Assembly (NCBI GenBank): GCA_016208105.1
Contig: JACQYS010000010.1
Location: 62,001-126,000, forward strand
Reading direction: 5' to 3'
DNA from: Desulfovibrio sp.
Lineage (GTDB): Bacteria; Desulfobacterota; Desulfovibrionia; Desulfovibrionales; Desulfovibrionaceae
DNA: 64,000 nucleotides
Shown here: positions 36,075 to 48,537 of the stretch, one piece after another
How the letters are laid out: the number at the start of each line of letters is the position of its first letter
Position numbering within the stretch: the stretch's first letter is position 1
Made by a program: the position numbers and the translations under genes
Notes under the pieces: model-generated
Databases searched by the model: none
What the model was told of the DNA's origin: nothing
The model's input: the letters and a program-made list of their open reading frames with translations, nothing else

Positions 36075-38096
36075 ATGTCCTCCAGAGTACGTTCCCATTT
36101 CCTCGCTCCCGCCGTGTTTCTGGCCATCGGCCTGTGGCTTGTTCCCCTGACCATCCTTGGTCCCGATTTCAAGCGCATGCCCGGCGAGCCCTGCGATACC
36201 GGCTTTTCCAACTATGTGCTCGAACATGGATTCAAATGGATTTCAGGAAAAGAGCCGTCCTACTTCAGCGCCCCGTTTCTCTATCCCGCGAAGGATTCCA
36301 TAACTTTTTCCGACAATTTCCTGTCCACGCTCCCAGGCTATTCGGCCTTTCGATTTGCCGGACTGGACCGCGAAAGGGCTTATCAGGCCTGGTTCGTTTC
36401 CTTATTCATCCTTAATTTCGCGAGCGCGTTCTGGGCATTGAGACGCTTGGGGCACGCGCCTGTCATTGCCTCGCTCGGCGCGTATCTGTTCGCGTTCATG
36501 GCTCCGGTAATAGAAGAAGTCACCCATCCGGCGCTTCTGCATCTCTTCCCGATACCGCTGGCGGTCTGCGGCTTCATTCTCTGGGCGCAGAGTGGTTCAA
36601 TAAAGGCCTTCGCGGGCCTGTGCGCGGCCCTGGTTCTCCAATTCTACGGCGCGTTCTATCTGGGCGCGTTTCTCACCGTGGCCCTTGGTTTGTTCGGGCT
36701 CGCCTGGCTTCTGGTCTATCGGCGCATGGGGGGCGATTGGAGCGACGGGGCGGCTTTCAAGGTCGCGGTATGCGTGGCCTTGTCTGTAGCGGCCCTGTGG
36801 CCTCTGGCCGAACCGTACATGGCCACGTCCCAGGCCAATGGGCTCACGCGATTCTGGAGTGAGATAGCGGAGCAGCTTCCCACCCTGGCGGACATGTTCC
36901 GGGCCAATCCGGGAAACCTGCTCTGGGGATGGACCAGCGACCGGGCGGGCATCCTCTCCTTCAACAATGCCATGCACGTGGGCATTCTGCCATGGGCCGG
37001 CGTTGCCGTGTTGCTCTTCCTGCTTTTTCAAAGGCGAACGGATGTCCGGTTGTTGGCCACCGTCCTTTTGGTCCCGGCGTTGCTCACAATGCTTATCGTG
37101 AACATAGGCGGTTTCAGCCTTTTCAGGTTCGTCCAGTGGCTCCCGGTGTTTCAATCCATGCGTGCCCTGACCAGGGTGGTGCTGGTGGAGCATTTCTTTT
37201 TGATTCTCGTTCTCTTAGGCGTCGCCAAGATCGCCTTGGACCTGGTTCAGTCGGCATGGGCGAGGCATGTGTTGCTGGCGGGGCTGTGCGTGCTGGCGGT
37301 TCTGGACCAGCACAACACGCTGCTGCGCCATTACGGGTACGATCTGGCTGAACGAACCCGAAATATCGCTCTCGTGAAAGGGGAACTCCTGCGCGACGCT
37401 TCGAACGCCAGGGCAATGGCCTATCTGCCGGCTCCTGGGCAGTCGAGTTCCGAATGCGGGCTTGCCGTAGCCGCCATGCTGGCCTCGCAGGAACTTGGCC
37501 TGCCCGTGGTCAACGGCTACACCAGCTGGTTCCCAAGGGGGTACGCCTTCTTCGGACACACTGACTGCGCCACGTTATCCCTTTGGCTTTTGCGCAACCA
37601 GGCCCTGACGGATGATCCCGTGTCTTACGGTGTCGGTTGTGCGGGGCCGGGAGCACGGCCTGGTTGCGTCCCACGGTCCTGGACCAGGCAGGAAGCACGG
37701 ACAGAGCTTCTTACGCGCTACGTTTCCGGCGGTGACAAGGAGGACCTGGTCTGGGCGTTGTCTGCCAAAGGGTTCTCGACTGGCGGCAACAACGAGCTGT
37801 GGCTCGGGCGCCGCGGCGAATTGACCCTGAAGGCCGGGGAGAGCCTTACTCTCGAGGGCGTGAGCATATTCCCCCTGGAAGTGCGGGTGTATGCGGACGG
37901 GAAGGATTCGGGAAAGCTTCCGTTCTGGGGGCTGCCGACCAGGCTGACCCTGGGGGTGCCCGGCAAGGACGTTCGCTACAGCTTCGTGGCTGACAAGGTG
38001 GTGGTCAATGCCACGGACGGGGTCCTGCCCCAGTTCCCGGCCGTGAGCGTCATCTTCACCAAGGCGACGTTTCAGCCGGCCAAGACGGCCCAATGA
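36075..38096 (+). CDS. Large multi-spanning membrane protein, GT-C glycosyltransferase-like
   Basis: A 673-residue protein with about ten to twelve membrane helices in its first 430 residues, followed by a soluble C-terminal region with beta-strand character (residues 430-670). The N-terminal part, PFLYPAKDSITFSDNF after the first loop, and a long periplasmic loop resemble the polytopic glycosyltransferase/DUF2298-like families that transfer lipid-linked sugars, but no catalytic DXD/DE pair can be fixed. ATG 36075 is preferred over the TTG at 36060. It follows the kinase by 23 bp. Function unknown. Confidence 0.75.
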   Translation: MSSRVRSHFLAPAVFLAIGLWLVPLTILGPDFKRMPGEPCDTGFSNYVLEHGFKWISGKEPSYFSAPFLYPAKDSITFSDNFLSTLPGYSAFRFAGLDRERAYQAWFVSLFILNFASAFWALRRLGHAPVIASLGAYLFAFMAPVIEEVTHPALLHLFPIPLAVCGFILWAQSGSIKAFAGLCAALVLQFYGAFYLGAFLTVALGLFGLAWLLVYRRMGGDWSDGAAFKVAVCVALSVAALWPLAEPYMATSQANGLTRFWSEIAEQLPTLADMFRANPGNLLWGWTSDRAGILSFNNAMHVGILPWAGVAVLLFLLFQRRTDVRLLATVLLVPALLTMLIVNIGGFSLFRFVQWLPVFQSMRALTRVVLVEHFFLILVLLGVAKIALDLVQSAWARHVLLAGLCVLAVLDQHNTLLRHYGYDLAERTRNIALVKGELLRDASNARAMAYLPAPGQSSSECGLAVAAMLASQELGLPVVNGYTSWFPRGYAFFGHTDCATLSLWLLRNQALTDDPVSYGVGCAGPGARPGCVPRSWTRQEARTELLTRYVSGGDKEDLVWALSAKGFSTGGNNELWLGRRGELTLKAGESLTLEGVSIFPLEVRVYADGKDSGKLPFWGLPTRLTLGVPGKDVRYSFVADKVVVNATDGVLPQFPAVSVIFTKATFQPAKTAQ

Positions 38097-38106
38097 ATGG
38101 ACCTGG

Positions 38107-39774
38107 TCAATAGACGATCTTGCAGGCCAGGGGCATTCTCCAGCCCGTACCGAATGCTCTGTCCGTAATCTTCAGTCCCGGAGCGGCCTGGCGCCGTTTG
38201 AACTCGGCCGACTTCACCAGCCCGCACACCTTTTCCACCACGGCCTTTTCGAAGCCCGCCTCCACGATCTCCTTCACGGACTTGTAGCCCTCCACCCGCA
38301 TTTTTAGGATGGTGTCCAGCATTTCGTAGGGCGGCAGGCTGTCCTGGTCGGTCTGGTCCGGCTTGAGCTCGGCCGAGGGGGCCTTGTCGATGATGGCCTG
38401 CGGAATGACCTCTCCCCGGCCCCGGTCGTTTACGTATTGGGCCAGGCGGTAGACCATGGTCTTGGGCACGTCCGAAATGACGGCCAGGCCCCCGGACATG
38501 TCCCCGTAGATCGTGCAGTAGCCCACGGCCAGCTCGGATTTGTTGCCGGTGGTCAGGAGCAGTTTGCCGAACTTGTTGGACATGGCCATGAGCAGGTTGC
38601 CCCTGATCCTGGACTGGATGTTCTCCTCGGTGACGTCCGGGGAGAGCCCGGTGAACGCCTCGGCAAGCCCGGTATCAAACGCGTGCATGATGTCCGCGAT
38701 GGGGATGGTCTTACTGTGCATGCCCAGGCGTTTGGCCAGCTCCAGCGAGTCGTCCACGCTCCCCTGGCTTGAATAGGGGCTTGGCATGAGCACTCCCAGT
38801 ACGTTGGAAGCGCCAAGGGCCTCCACGGCGATGGCCGCGGTCAAAGCCGAGTCGATGCCGCCGGAGAGCCCGAGTATGGCCCCTTTGAAGCCGCATTTTC
38901 CGGCATAGTCTTTTACTCCGAGCACCAGGGCCCGCCAAGCTTCGGACTCTTCGGAGAAATCGTCCTCCGCCAATCTGGGGCGTTCGCCGTGATGGCCTTC
39001 GCCAAGTGTGCCCATGTCCACCACGAGCACGTCCTCCGTGAATCCTGGTGAGCGTGCGGCCAGCCGGCCGGAAGCGTCCAGGGCCATGGAGCGGCCGTCG
39101 AACACCAGGTCGTCGTTGCCACCCACCTGGTTGCAGTAGAGTATGGGAAGGCCGTACTTCTTGGCCACGCTTGCAAGCATGCGTTCGCGCATGGCCTGCT
39201 TGCCGAGGCTGAAGGGCGAAGCCGAAAGGTTGAGAATGGCGTCCAGGCCTTGCTCAACCAGGGGCTCCAACGGATCGGCCGTGTAGCGCCTGGTCCGCCA
39301 GAAATCCTTGTCGTTCCAGATGTCTTCGCAGATGGTGATGCCAAGGCGCGTGCCGTCTATTTCCACCAGACCCGGACATCCGCCGGATTGGAAATAGCGG
39401 TCCTCGTCGAAGACGTCGTAGGTGGGCAGGAGGGTTTTGGGCAGCATGGCCCCCACGGCGCCGTTGGCCAGAAGCGCGGCGCAGTTCTGAAGGGGCTTGC
39501 CGTCCGGGCGGCCTGTTCTGGCGGCTGTACCCACCAGCAGGACCGGACCGTTTTCCAATTGCTTGGCGATGCCCTCCAGTTCGCGCAGGGCTTTGTCCAC
39601 GAATGCGGGAGAGAGCAGAAGGTCGCGCGGCGGATAGCCCGTGAGGGCCAGCTCCGAAGTGATGCACACCCGGGCACCGGCTTCGGCCGCCTTGTGGGCG
39701 CCGTGGACGATTCGCCCGGCATTGCCGGACAAATCGCCCACCACGGTGTTCACCTGCAAGAGGCCGATTTTCAT
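38107..39774 (-). CDS. nadE: Glutamine-dependent NAD+ synthase
   Basis: A 555-residue two-domain NadE. The N-terminal nitrilase-like glutaminase has its Glu-Lys-Cys triad in [27 protein letters not shown] and GITICEDIW. The C-terminal ATP-pyrophosphatase synthetase domain has the P-loop [17 protein letters not shown] and the NaAD/ammonia site [20 protein letters not shown]. It makes NAD+ from deamido-NAD, using glutamine. ATG 39774 overlaps the dapB stop (ATGA). Converges tightly on the membrane protein gene, only 10 bp apart. Confidence 0.95.
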   Translation of the reverse strand: MKIGLLQVNTVVGDLSGNAGRIVHGAHKAAEAGARVCITSELALTGYPPRDLLLSPAFVDKALRELEGIAKQLENGPVLLVGTAARTGRPDGKPLQNCAALLANGAVGAMLPKTLLPTYDVFDEDRYFQSGGCPGLVEIDGTRLGITICEDIWNDKDFWRTRRYTADPLEPLVEQGLDAILNLSASPFSLGKQAMRERMLASVAKKYGLPILYCNQVGGNDDLVFDGRSMALDASGRLAARSPGFTEDVLVVDMGTLGEGHHGERPRLAEDDFSEESEAWRALVLGVKDYAGKCGFKGAILGLSGGIDSALTAAIAVEALGASNVLGVLMPSPYSSQGSVDDSLELAKRLGMHSKTIPIADIMHAFDTGLAEAFTGLSPDVTEENIQSRIRGNLLMAMSNKFGKLLLTTGNKSELAVGYCTIYGDMSGGLAVISDVPKTMVYRLAQYVNDRGRGEVIPQAIIDKAPSAELKPDQTDQDSLPPYEMLDTILKMRVEGYKSVKEIVEAGFEKAVVEKVCGLVKSAEFKRRQAAPGLKITDRAFGTGWRMPLACKIVY

Positions 39775-40556
39775 TTGAGCATGTCGGACATGGTGTGGAG
39801 CTTGCCGGGCTTCTGCCCCTTGAGCCACGTGGCGGCGCGAAGCGCACCCCTGGCTAAGGGCTCGCGAGAATGGAGCCTGTGCGTCACCTCGATGCGCTCC
39901 CCAGGCCCAAGGAAGTAGACGGTGTGGTCGCCCACCACGTCTCCGCCGCGGACAGCCAGCAGGCCGATCTCCCCCTGGGTGCGGGGGCCGATGATGCCGT
40001 CGCGGGAACACTTCTTCACGTCGTCGATCTTTTCCCCTCGCGCCGCGGCTATGGCCTGGCCGAGCTTCAAGGCGGTGCCGCTGGGTGAATCCGCCTTCTT
40101 GTTGTGGTGGATTTCCATGATCTCCAGGTCGTAGGCCGGTCCCAGAACCTCAACCAGCTTGGGCAGCACCTGGAGCAGGGAATTGATGCCGACGCTCATG
40201 TTCGGGGCCCAGAACAGAAGGCCCTGGCGCGCGGCGCTCTCCAGTTCCTTCATCTGCTGCGCGGTGAACCCGGTTGTGCCGATGACCGCCGGATTGCCCA
40301 TGCGCGCGGCCAGATTGGCCACCTTGAGGCTCGATTCCGGGGCTGTAAAGTCGACAATCACCGCTCCGGGGCAGCGGGCGAAGACGTCCTCCATTTCCGT
40401 GCCCTTCACGCACTCGAAACGGTCCAATGCCTGGGCGTTCTGGGGCCTTTCCACAACACCGGCCAGGCGCAGGCCCGGGTCTTCCGTGGCCAGGGCGGCC
40501 AGGGTGGAGCCCATGCGCCCGCCCGCGCCCATGATGATGAGATCGCATACGCTCAT
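39771..40556 (-). CDS. dapB: 4-hydroxy-tetrahydrodipicolinate reductase
   Basis: A 261-residue DapB, second step of the lysine/diaminopimelate pathway, using NAD(P)H. Motifs: [15 protein letters not shown] (dinucleotide fold), [39 protein letters not shown] (substrate site with catalytic His-Lys) and [18 protein letters not shown]. Length is usual. It is in the same pathway as dapL at 23.1 kb. The stop overlaps nadE; it follows ligA by 12 bp. Confidence 0.95.
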   Translation of the reverse strand: MSVCDLIIMGAGGRMGSTLAALATEDPGLRLAGVVERPQNAQALDRFECVKGTEMEDVFARCPGAVIVDFTAPESSLKVANLAARMGNPAVIGTTGFTAQQMKELESAARQGLLFWAPNMSVGINSLLQVLPKLVEVLGPAYDLEIMEIHHNKKADSPSGTALKLGQAIAAARGEKIDDVKKCSRDGIIGPRTQGEIGLLAVRGGDVVGDHTVYFLGPGERIEVTHRLHSREPLARGALRAATWLKGQKPGKLHTMSDMLK

Positions 40557-40568
40557 GATGGTTCCCTC

Positions 40569-43321
<2,753 letters not shown>

Positions 43322-43346
43322 CACGGCCGCTCGGGTCCGGCAGCTC

Positions 43347-44402
43347 TTACGTCAGCTGCTTCTGCATTTCAGCGAGGTTCTGCTTGCCGCCCACCAGGAT
43401 CAGGGTGTCGCCCGCTTCCAGCACCACCTGGGGCTGCGGGTTGAAGAGCAGTTTCCCGTCCGGCTTCTTGATGCCGATGACGATGACGTTGAAACGCTGG
43501 CGAAGCTGCGATTCTATCAGGTCCTTTCCGGCAACCGGGGATCCCGTGGCGATGGTGAGCTGCTCCATCTGCAGATCCTCGATGTCTCCGCGCATGGCCA
43601 GGTCCATGAATCCCAGCACCGTTGGCCGCAGCACGGACTGGGCCATGCGGATGCCGCCGTAGAGGTGCGGGAAGAGAACCTGGTTGGCCCCGGCCCGGGT
43701 CAGGCGCTGGGAGTGGTCGGGCGAATCGCTTCTGGCCACGATGTAGATGTCCGGGTTGAGCTGGCGGGCCGTGAGCGTCACGTACACGTTGGCGGATTCG
43801 TCCGTCAGGGCCGAAACCAGGGACTTGGCGTTATGAAGTCCCGCCGCCAGAAGCACCTCGTCCTTGGTGGCGTCTCCGGCCACATAGTGGATATTTTTTT
43901 GCTGGAGCTCTTCGATCAGGTTCTGGCCGCGCTCCACCACCACCACGCCGTGCCCCTCCGCGAGGATTTCACGGGCGACGATGCCGCCAATGCGGCCATA
44001 CCCGCAGACGATGGTGTGACCTTTCATTTTTTCGATGGCCCGCTGCATCCGCCGCCTCCCGAAAATGTTTTGGATATGCCCCTCGATAACCAGTTGCACG
44101 ATGGCGCCAGCCAGATAGAAGAACGTGCCCACTCCAAGCAGTAAAACAATGGCCGTGATGACCCTGCCCGCCCTGGTGAGGGGGTGGACCTCGCCGTAGC
44201 CGACCGTGGTGAGGGAGATGATCACCATGTAAACGCTGTCAAAAAGGTCCCAGCCTTCCACGATCATATAGGCTGCAGTGCCGCCCACGAAAATCAACAG
44301 GATGGCGAACAGGCCCGATATTACAGGCCACAGTATGCCCATCTTGCGTCTGAGGGAGGGAAAACGCCCAAATTTCGAGCCAAGCTTGCGAACCCGTTTC
44401 AC
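43347..44402 (-). CDS. Two-helix K+ channel with RCK (TrkA) regulatory domains
   Basis: A 351-residue potassium channel. Two membrane helices flank the pore loop with the K+ filter TVGYGE (SLTTVGYGEVHPLTRAGR), then a soluble RCK: TrkA-N Rossmann domain (KGHTIVCGYGRIGGIVAREILAEGHGV) and TrkA-C near the end (VVLEAGDTLILVGGKQ). GTG 44402 with GGAGAG upstream is the likely start. The MthK-type layout suggests gating by Ca2+ or nucleotides, and the GYGRIG nucleotide motif is intact. Confidence 0.9.
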   Translation of the reverse strand: MKRVRKLGSKFGRFPSLRRKMGILWPVISGLFAILLIFVGGTAAYMIVEGWDLFDSVYMVIISLTTVGYGEVHPLTRAGRVITAIVLLLGVGTFFYLAGAIVQLVIEGHIQNIFGRRRMQRAIEKMKGHTIVCGYGRIGGIVAREILAEGHGVVVVERGQNLIEELQQKNIHYVAGDATKDEVLLAAGLHNAKSLVSALTDESANVYVTLTARQLNPDIYIVARSDSPDHSQRLTRAGANQVLFPHLYGGIRMAQSVLRPTVLGFMDLAMRGDIEDLQMEQLTIATGSPVAGKDLIESQLRQRFNVIVIGIKKPDGKLLFNPQPQVVLEAGDTLILVGGKQNLAEMQKQLT

Positions 44403-44478
44403 CCTGCTCTCTCCGTGTGCATGTGCCGGGTAACCCTCATGGAGGTTCCCAATACGGCCGTATGCTTTTGCTGCATCG

Positions 44479-46518
44479 TCATTGTGCCCCTGTGCCCTGC
44501 TTTACGCGAAGCGAGGTGATGGCGTCGCGCAGTTCGGCGGCTCGTTCGAAGGCCAGGTCCTTGGCTGCGGCGCGCATGTCCCGTTCCAGGCTTTTGATGA
44601 GTTTCTCCACGGTTTCGGAACTCTCGGCCCGCTGCATGATTTCGTCAATAAAGCTCGACCCTTTGGTTTTGGCGCCCTTTTCGGACTTGGCCTGGGCGTA
44701 AATTGCATCCAGGACGTTGTCCATATCTTTGAGAATGGTCTGGGGCGTTATGCCATGCTCCAGGTTGTGGGCCTGCTGCTTGGCGCGGCGCCGGTTGGTC
44801 TCCTCCATGGCGTCGCGCATTGAGCCGGTGACGGAGTCGGCGTACATGATCACCCGGCCGGACACGTTGCGGGCGGCGCGTCCGAACGTCTGGATAAGCG
44901 ATCTGGTCGAGCGCAGGAATCCTTCCGTGTCCGCGTCCAGAATGGCTATGAGCGAAACCTCCGGGATGTCCAACCCTTCGCGCAGCAGGTTTATGCCCAC
45001 CAGAACGTCGAACTCTCCGGCGCGCAGGGCCTGGAGGATGGCCACCCGCTCCAGGGTGTCGATATCCGAATGCAGGTAGCGGGTGTTCACCCCGTAATTG
45101 TTGAGATAATCGGTGAGTTCCTCGGCCATGCGCTTGGTGAGCGTGGTGACAAGCACGCGTTCGTGCGCGGCCACCCGTTTCTTGCACTCCGAGAGCAGGT
45201 CGTCCACCTGGCCCTTGGTGGGGCGCACCTCGAGCATGGGGTCCAGAAGGCCCGTGGGGCGGATGATCTGCTCCACCACGAGCCCTTGCGAGCGGTCAAG
45301 CTCCCAGGGGCCCGGGGTGGCCGAGACGTAGATGGCCTGGCCGATGCGCTCGGAAAACTCCTGGAAATTGAGCGGCCGGTTGTCCAGGGCCGAGGGAAGC
45401 CTGAAGCCGTAGTCCACAAGGGTCGATTTGCGGGAGAAGTCGCCGTTGAACATGCCCCCGATCTGCGGCACCGTGATGTGGGACTCGTCCACGAAAAGGA
45501 TGAAGTCCTCTGGAAAGTAGTCGATCAGCGTGGCCGGGGGCTGTCCGGCCGTGCGCCCGTCCAGGTGGCGGGAATAGTTCTCGATGCCGTTGCAGTAGCC
45601 CAGCTCCTCGATCATCTCCAGGTCGTAGAGGGTGCGCTGCTCCAGGCGCTGGGCTTCCACCAGCATCTGGTTCTGTTTGAAATAGATCAGGCGCTCGCGC
45701 AGCTCGTCGCGGATGTCGCTCATGGCACGGGAGAGGTTGTCGCGGTCCGAGACATAGTGCGAGTTCGGGAAGATGACCGTTTTTTTCATCTTGCCGAACA
45801 CCTCGCCGGTCAGCGGGTCGGTTTCCAGGATCGATTCTATCTCGTCTCCGAAGAATTCCAGGCGCAGCGCCCTTTCCCGGCTGTAGGCCGGGATGATTTC
45901 CAGCACGTCGCCGCGCACGCGGAACACGCCGCGGTGGAAATCCATGTCGTTTCGTTCGTACTGGATTTCAACCAGCCTGCCGATCACCTCTTCCATGGCC
46001 ACCCGCTGCCCCTCCTCCAGGGCCAGCACCATCTTGGCGTAGTATTCGGGCGATCCCAGACCGTAGATACAGCTCACCGAGGCCACGATCACCACGTCCC
46101 GGCGCGTCAGGAGCGAGTGCGTGGCCGCATGCCGGAGCTTGTCGATATCCTCGTTGATGGATGAGTCCTTCTCGATGTATGTATCCGAGCGGGGCAGGTA
46201 GGCTTCCGGCTGGTAGTAGTCGTAGTAGCTGACGAAATACTCCACGGCGTTTTCGGGGAAAAGTCCCTTGAACTCGTTGAAAAGCTGGGCCGCCAGGGTT
46301 TTGTTCGGGGCGATGATGAGGGCTGGCCGGTTGGAACGGGCGATGAGCTGGGCCATGGTGAAGGTCTTGCCGGTGCCTGTGGCGCCGAGCAGAACCTGGT
46401 CGCGAACTCCGGACGCAAGGTTGCCCAGAAGTTCATCAATGGCCCTGGGCTGGTCACCCTGGGGGGTGAAGGGGCTCTGGAGCAAGAACCTGGATTGACT
46501 TTTGCCCTGATTTTCCAA
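44479..46518 (-). CDS. uvrB: UvrABC excision nuclease subunit B
   Basis: A ~679-residue UvrB helicase-like damage-verification subunit of nucleotide excision repair. Walker [16 protein letters not shown], the beta-hairpin [12 protein letters not shown], helicase motifs ([13 protein letters not shown]) and the C-terminal UVR motif [26 protein letters not shown] (shortened here to its [10 protein letters not shown] core) are all there. The N-terminus is uncertain: TTG 46518 has GAGGG well placed (GAGGGAACGAT) and begins LENQGKSQ; a GTG at 46539 is another choice. The frame is open to 46575 but no ATG is present. Confidence 0.93.
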   Translation of the reverse strand: MENQGKSQSRFLLQSPFTPQGDQPRAIDELLGNLASGVRDQVLLGATGTGKTFTMAQLIARSNRPALIIAPNKTLAAQLFNEFKGLFPENAVEYFVSYYDYYQPEAYLPRSDTYIEKDSSINEDIDKLRHAATHSLLTRRDVVIVASVSCIYGLGSPEYYAKMVLALEEGQRVAMEEVIGRLVEIQYERNDMDFHRGVFRVRGDVLEIIPAYSRERALRLEFFGDEIESILETDPLTGEVFGKMKKTVIFPNSHYVSDRDNLSRAMSDIRDELRERLIYFKQNQMLVEAQRLEQRTLYDLEMIEELGYCNGIENYSRHLDGRTAGQPPATLIDYFPEDFILFVDESHITVPQIGGMFNGDFSRKSTLVDYGFRLPSALDNRPLNFQEFSERIGQAIYVSATPGPWELDRSQGLVVEQIIRPTGLLDPMLEVRPTKGQVDDLLSECKKRVAAHERVLVTTLTKRMAEELTDYLNNYGVNTRYLHSDIDTLERVAILQALRAGEFDVLVGINLLREGLDIPEVSLIAILDADTEGFLRSTRSLIQTFGRAARNVSGRVIMYADSVTGSMRDAMEETNRRRAKQQAHNLEHGITPQTILKDMDNVLDAIYAQAKSEKGAKTKGSSFIDEIMQRAESSETVEKLIKSLERDMRAAAKDLAFERAAELRDAITSLRVKQGTGAQ

Positions 46519-46590
46519 ATCGTTCCCTCGTTGCGGCACTTTCGCAATCCTACGGCCTTGCAGGCCATAAAACAAGCTCGGAGGCCATCA

Positions 46591-47079
46591 ATGCTGATCG
46601 ATATCGTTCCGGCGCAGGAGAAGCTGCCCGTGGACCGCGCCTGGTCCATGACCGTCGTCATCAAGAGCTTCAAGGGACGCAAGGACGTGGATGTTCATCT
46701 CTTCCGCCCCTGCTGGGACCCCTTGGAAGAGGAAGTCTATGATTGGGCCAACGTGCTGGGCGACCCCATGCATCCGGACATGGACGCGGACATCGCTTCC
46801 GGGCGCAAGCTTGTTATGGAATCCTTCACGGCTGAAGAGCGCGACATGATTATCGCCTACTTCCAGGAGCGCTACGCCGGGAAGCTGGAATCCATCCGCT
46901 CCTGCCCCATCGATTTTCCCATACCGCTGGGTATACCCGCCCTTTGTGACCTGGCCGAGGGCAAGGACATGGGGTTCATACTCTTCGACAAGATTCCCAA
47001 CTACTCGCTGCCCTTTGAGATCCGGGGATTCTTCGATTTGAGCCAGCACCCGCCCATCGTGGAAGCGGAGCAGCAGTGA
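46591..47079 (+). CDS. Conserved protein of unknown function
   Basis: A 162-residue soluble acidic protein that starts MLIDIVPAQEKLPVDRAW; includes SFTAEERDMIIAYFQERYAGKLESIR and SLPFEIRGFFDLSQHPP. No motif recognised; no membrane helix or Cys cluster. ATG 46591 has GGAGG upstream. It is divergent from uvrB (72 bp) and overlaps the LOG gene by GTGA, so it is co-translated with it. The pair may work together, but nothing in the sequence shows how. Confidence 0.8.
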   Translation: MLIDIVPAQEKLPVDRAWSMTVVIKSFKGRKDVDVHLFRPCWDPLEEEVYDWANVLGDPMHPDMDADIASGRKLVMESFTAEERDMIIAYFQERYAGKLESIRSCPIDFPIPLGIPALCDLAEGKDMGFILFDKIPNYSLPFEIRGFFDLSQHPPIVEAEQQ

Positions 47080-47657
47080 AAAGCGTCTGCGTTTTCCTGG
47101 GCTCGAATCCCGGCAATTCCCCCGCGTACGGCGAGTCCGCCGGACGGCTTGGCGGGCTCTTAGCCAGCCGGGGAATCACCCTGGTGTACGGCGGGGCCAA
47201 GAACGGGCTCATGGGCATGCTCGCCCAGGCCGTGGTGTCCGCAGGCGGCCGGGTTGTGGGCGTGCTGCCGGGGTTCCTCAAGGCCAAGGAACTGGCCTTC
47301 GAGGCCCTGTCCGAGATGTACGAAGTGGAGTCCATGCACGAGCGCAAGGCCAAGATGGCCGTCCTCTCCGACGGCTTCATCGCCATGCCGGGCGGTCTGG
47401 GCACCCTGGAGGAGATATTCGAGGTGGCCACCTGGGGGCAGCTTGGACTGCACGCCAAACCCGTGGGATTCTACAACGTCGAGGGGTACTACGACAAACT
47501 GAGCGAATTCCTCGACCACATGGTGAACCATGGATTCCTGAAACGCCCGCACCGGGCCAATCTCATGTGCAATGATGATCCGGCTGAACTGTTGGACCTG
47601 ATGGAGGCCTTCAAACCGGCTGTGCTGGGGAAATGGTACGGGCTGGAAAAATCCTAG
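47076..47657 (+). CDS. LOG-family protein (cytokinin riboside 5'-monophosphate phosphoribohydrolase-like)
   Basis: A 193-residue LOG protein. Motifs: FLGSNPGNSPAYGE, the nucleotide-binding YGGAKNGLMGMLAQA and the signature PGGLGTLEEIFEVATWGQLG. The MHERKAKM helix is present. Biochemically characterised LOG proteins hydrolyse nucleotide 5'-monophosphates, releasing the base; the bacterial role is often unclear. GTG 47076 overlaps the stop of the upstream unknown gene. It converges with the VOC gene over a bidirectional terminator. Confidence 0.9.
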   Translation: MKSVCVFLGSNPGNSPAYGESAGRLGGLLASRGITLVYGGAKNGLMGMLAQAVVSAGGRVVGVLPGFLKAKELAFEALSEMYEVESMHERKAKMAVLSDGFIAMPGGLGTLEEIFEVATWGQLGLHAKPVGFYNVEGYYDKLSEFLDHMVNHGFLKRPHRANLMCNDDPAELLDLMEAFKPAVLGKWYGLEKS

Positions 47658-47711
47658 CCCGGAATTTCGCCGCAGGGTCAGCACATGATACCCGGCAATC
47701 GCCAACCCGGC

Positions 47712-47749
47712 AAAAAGCCCTGGAATGTTGAAACATTCCAGGGCTTTTT
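47712..47749. terminator. Bidirectional terminator between LOG and VOC genes
   Basis: AAAAAGCCCTGGAATGTT (47712-47729) and AACATTCCAGGGCTTTTT (47732-47749) are exact reverse complements with two bases between. A-run on one side and T-run on the other let it work on both strands. Confidence 0.93.
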
Positions 47750-47783
47750 CAGCGGCTGCCCAACGGCATCGAGCGGTTGAGCC

Positions 47784-48266
47784 TTATTCTCCGGCGATAT
47801 GCCTGACAATCTCCACAGGCAGCATGGTCCGCTTGCTGACTTCCTCGAAGCTCAGGCCCTGGGCCAAAAAGCGTTTCGCCACGAGGGGCATCGGCTCTCC
47901 TATCTCAACAATGCGGCCCTCCGGGTCCCGGACCCGAAAACACCGCTGCCCCCAGGGCTGCTCGCGTAGTTCATGAATGAAGGGCACTTTGGCCACGCGC
48001 ATTTTTTCCAATTCGGATTCAATCTCACTCGATTCGAAATAGAGCTCAAACACCGCGTCGGTGTTTTGCGGTTCTGAAAGAGCCTGGTTGCCGAATATCA
48101 TGGCGTGCGCCCCAGTGGCCTCCCAGAGAGAGAACTTCGAGGCATAGGCCGTATACGCGTCTCCAACGGCGAAGAGCACCTTCTGGTCCAGCAGATTCTC
48201 GTAGAAAGCACGGCAGGAAGCCATGTCGCGCACCATCACCGCGGGGCCTTCGAACGAAAGAGCCAT
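47784..48266 (-). CDS. VOC-superfamily (glyoxalase/bleomycin-resistance-like) protein
   Basis: A 160-residue protein; residues 4-115 form the vicinal-oxygen-chelate fold: FEGPAVMVRDMASCRAFYENLLDQKVLFAVGDAY and RCFRVRDPEGRIVEIGEPM, whose FRVRDPEGRIVEI is the classic VOC end. The C-terminal 35 residues are a short helical addition. AGGAGGGAAC is directly upstream. Metal or substrate is unknown. It is the last gene of the minus-strand array that begins at cpoB and follows the candidate selenoprotein by 52 bp. Confidence 0.85.
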   Translation of the reverse strand: MALSFEGPAVMVRDMASCRAFYENLLDQKVLFAVGDAYTAYASKFSLWEATGAHAMIFGNQALSEPQNTDAVFELYFESSEIESELEKMRVAKVPFIHELREQPWGQRCFRVRDPEGRIVEIGEPMPLVAKRFLAQGLSFEEVSKRTMLPVEIVRHIAGE

Positions 48267-48318
48267 GTTCCCTCCTGTATTGCCGGGATCGGCCTGCCCC
48301 GGCTTCTCTCCCGGTGTG

Positions 48319-48537
48319 TCATCTCAAAAAACTGAACCGGTGCACACCGTCTTGTTCCTCATGTTCCAAACGCCACTGTGAATAGGTTGCGGCCAATTCC
48401 TCGAATACCGGAGCCTGCCCGGCTTCGGCCCAAACATCCAGCCGCGCGGCCTGAACGAACCGGAGGTGCCACCCGACCTCCGCGCCCACGCCTCAGCACT
48501 TGCCGCGAACATCCAGCACCACTCTCTCATCTGGCAT
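48319..48537 (-). CDS. Candidate TusA/SirA-fold selenoprotein (in-frame TGA read as Sec15)
   Basis: Not found by ordinary ORF calling because of an in-frame TGA at 48495-48493. From ATG 48537 (GGGAG seven bases upstream, inside the aat end) the frame reads MPDERVVLDVRGKC, TGA, then GVGAEVGWHLRFVQA and on to HRFSFLR and a TGA stop: 72 codons. Strand/helix order (b-a-b-a-b-b) and length fit TusA/SirA. Aligning LDVRGKC-TGA with LDALGLRC of E. coli TusA places the TGA on the catalytic cysteine; the Pro after it is Gly. A 7-bp hairpin lies just 3' of the TGA. A minor overlapping ATG frame (68 codons, Trp/Arg-rich) is less protein-like. Selenium use is inferred from the TGA, hairpin and the YedF gene; no selABC genes are in this window. 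Confidence 0.65.
48461..48482 (-). promoter_or_regulatory. Candidate bacterial SECIS hairpin
   Basis: On the minus strand CGGAGGT (48482-48476) pairs perfectly with ACCTCCG (48467-48461); the 8-base loop CGGGTGGC is G/U-rich. The loop starts 18 bases after the in-frame TGA, inside the 16-37 base distance known for bacterial SECIS. It could also be a chance GC-rich stem. Confidence 0.5.

Noticed and set aside
48324-48530. 68-codon ORF in the ATGA frame after aat
   Set aside because: Trp- and Arg-rich, unlike any protein family; the neighbouring frame with an in-frame TGA gives a TusA-like protein with a good ribosome site.
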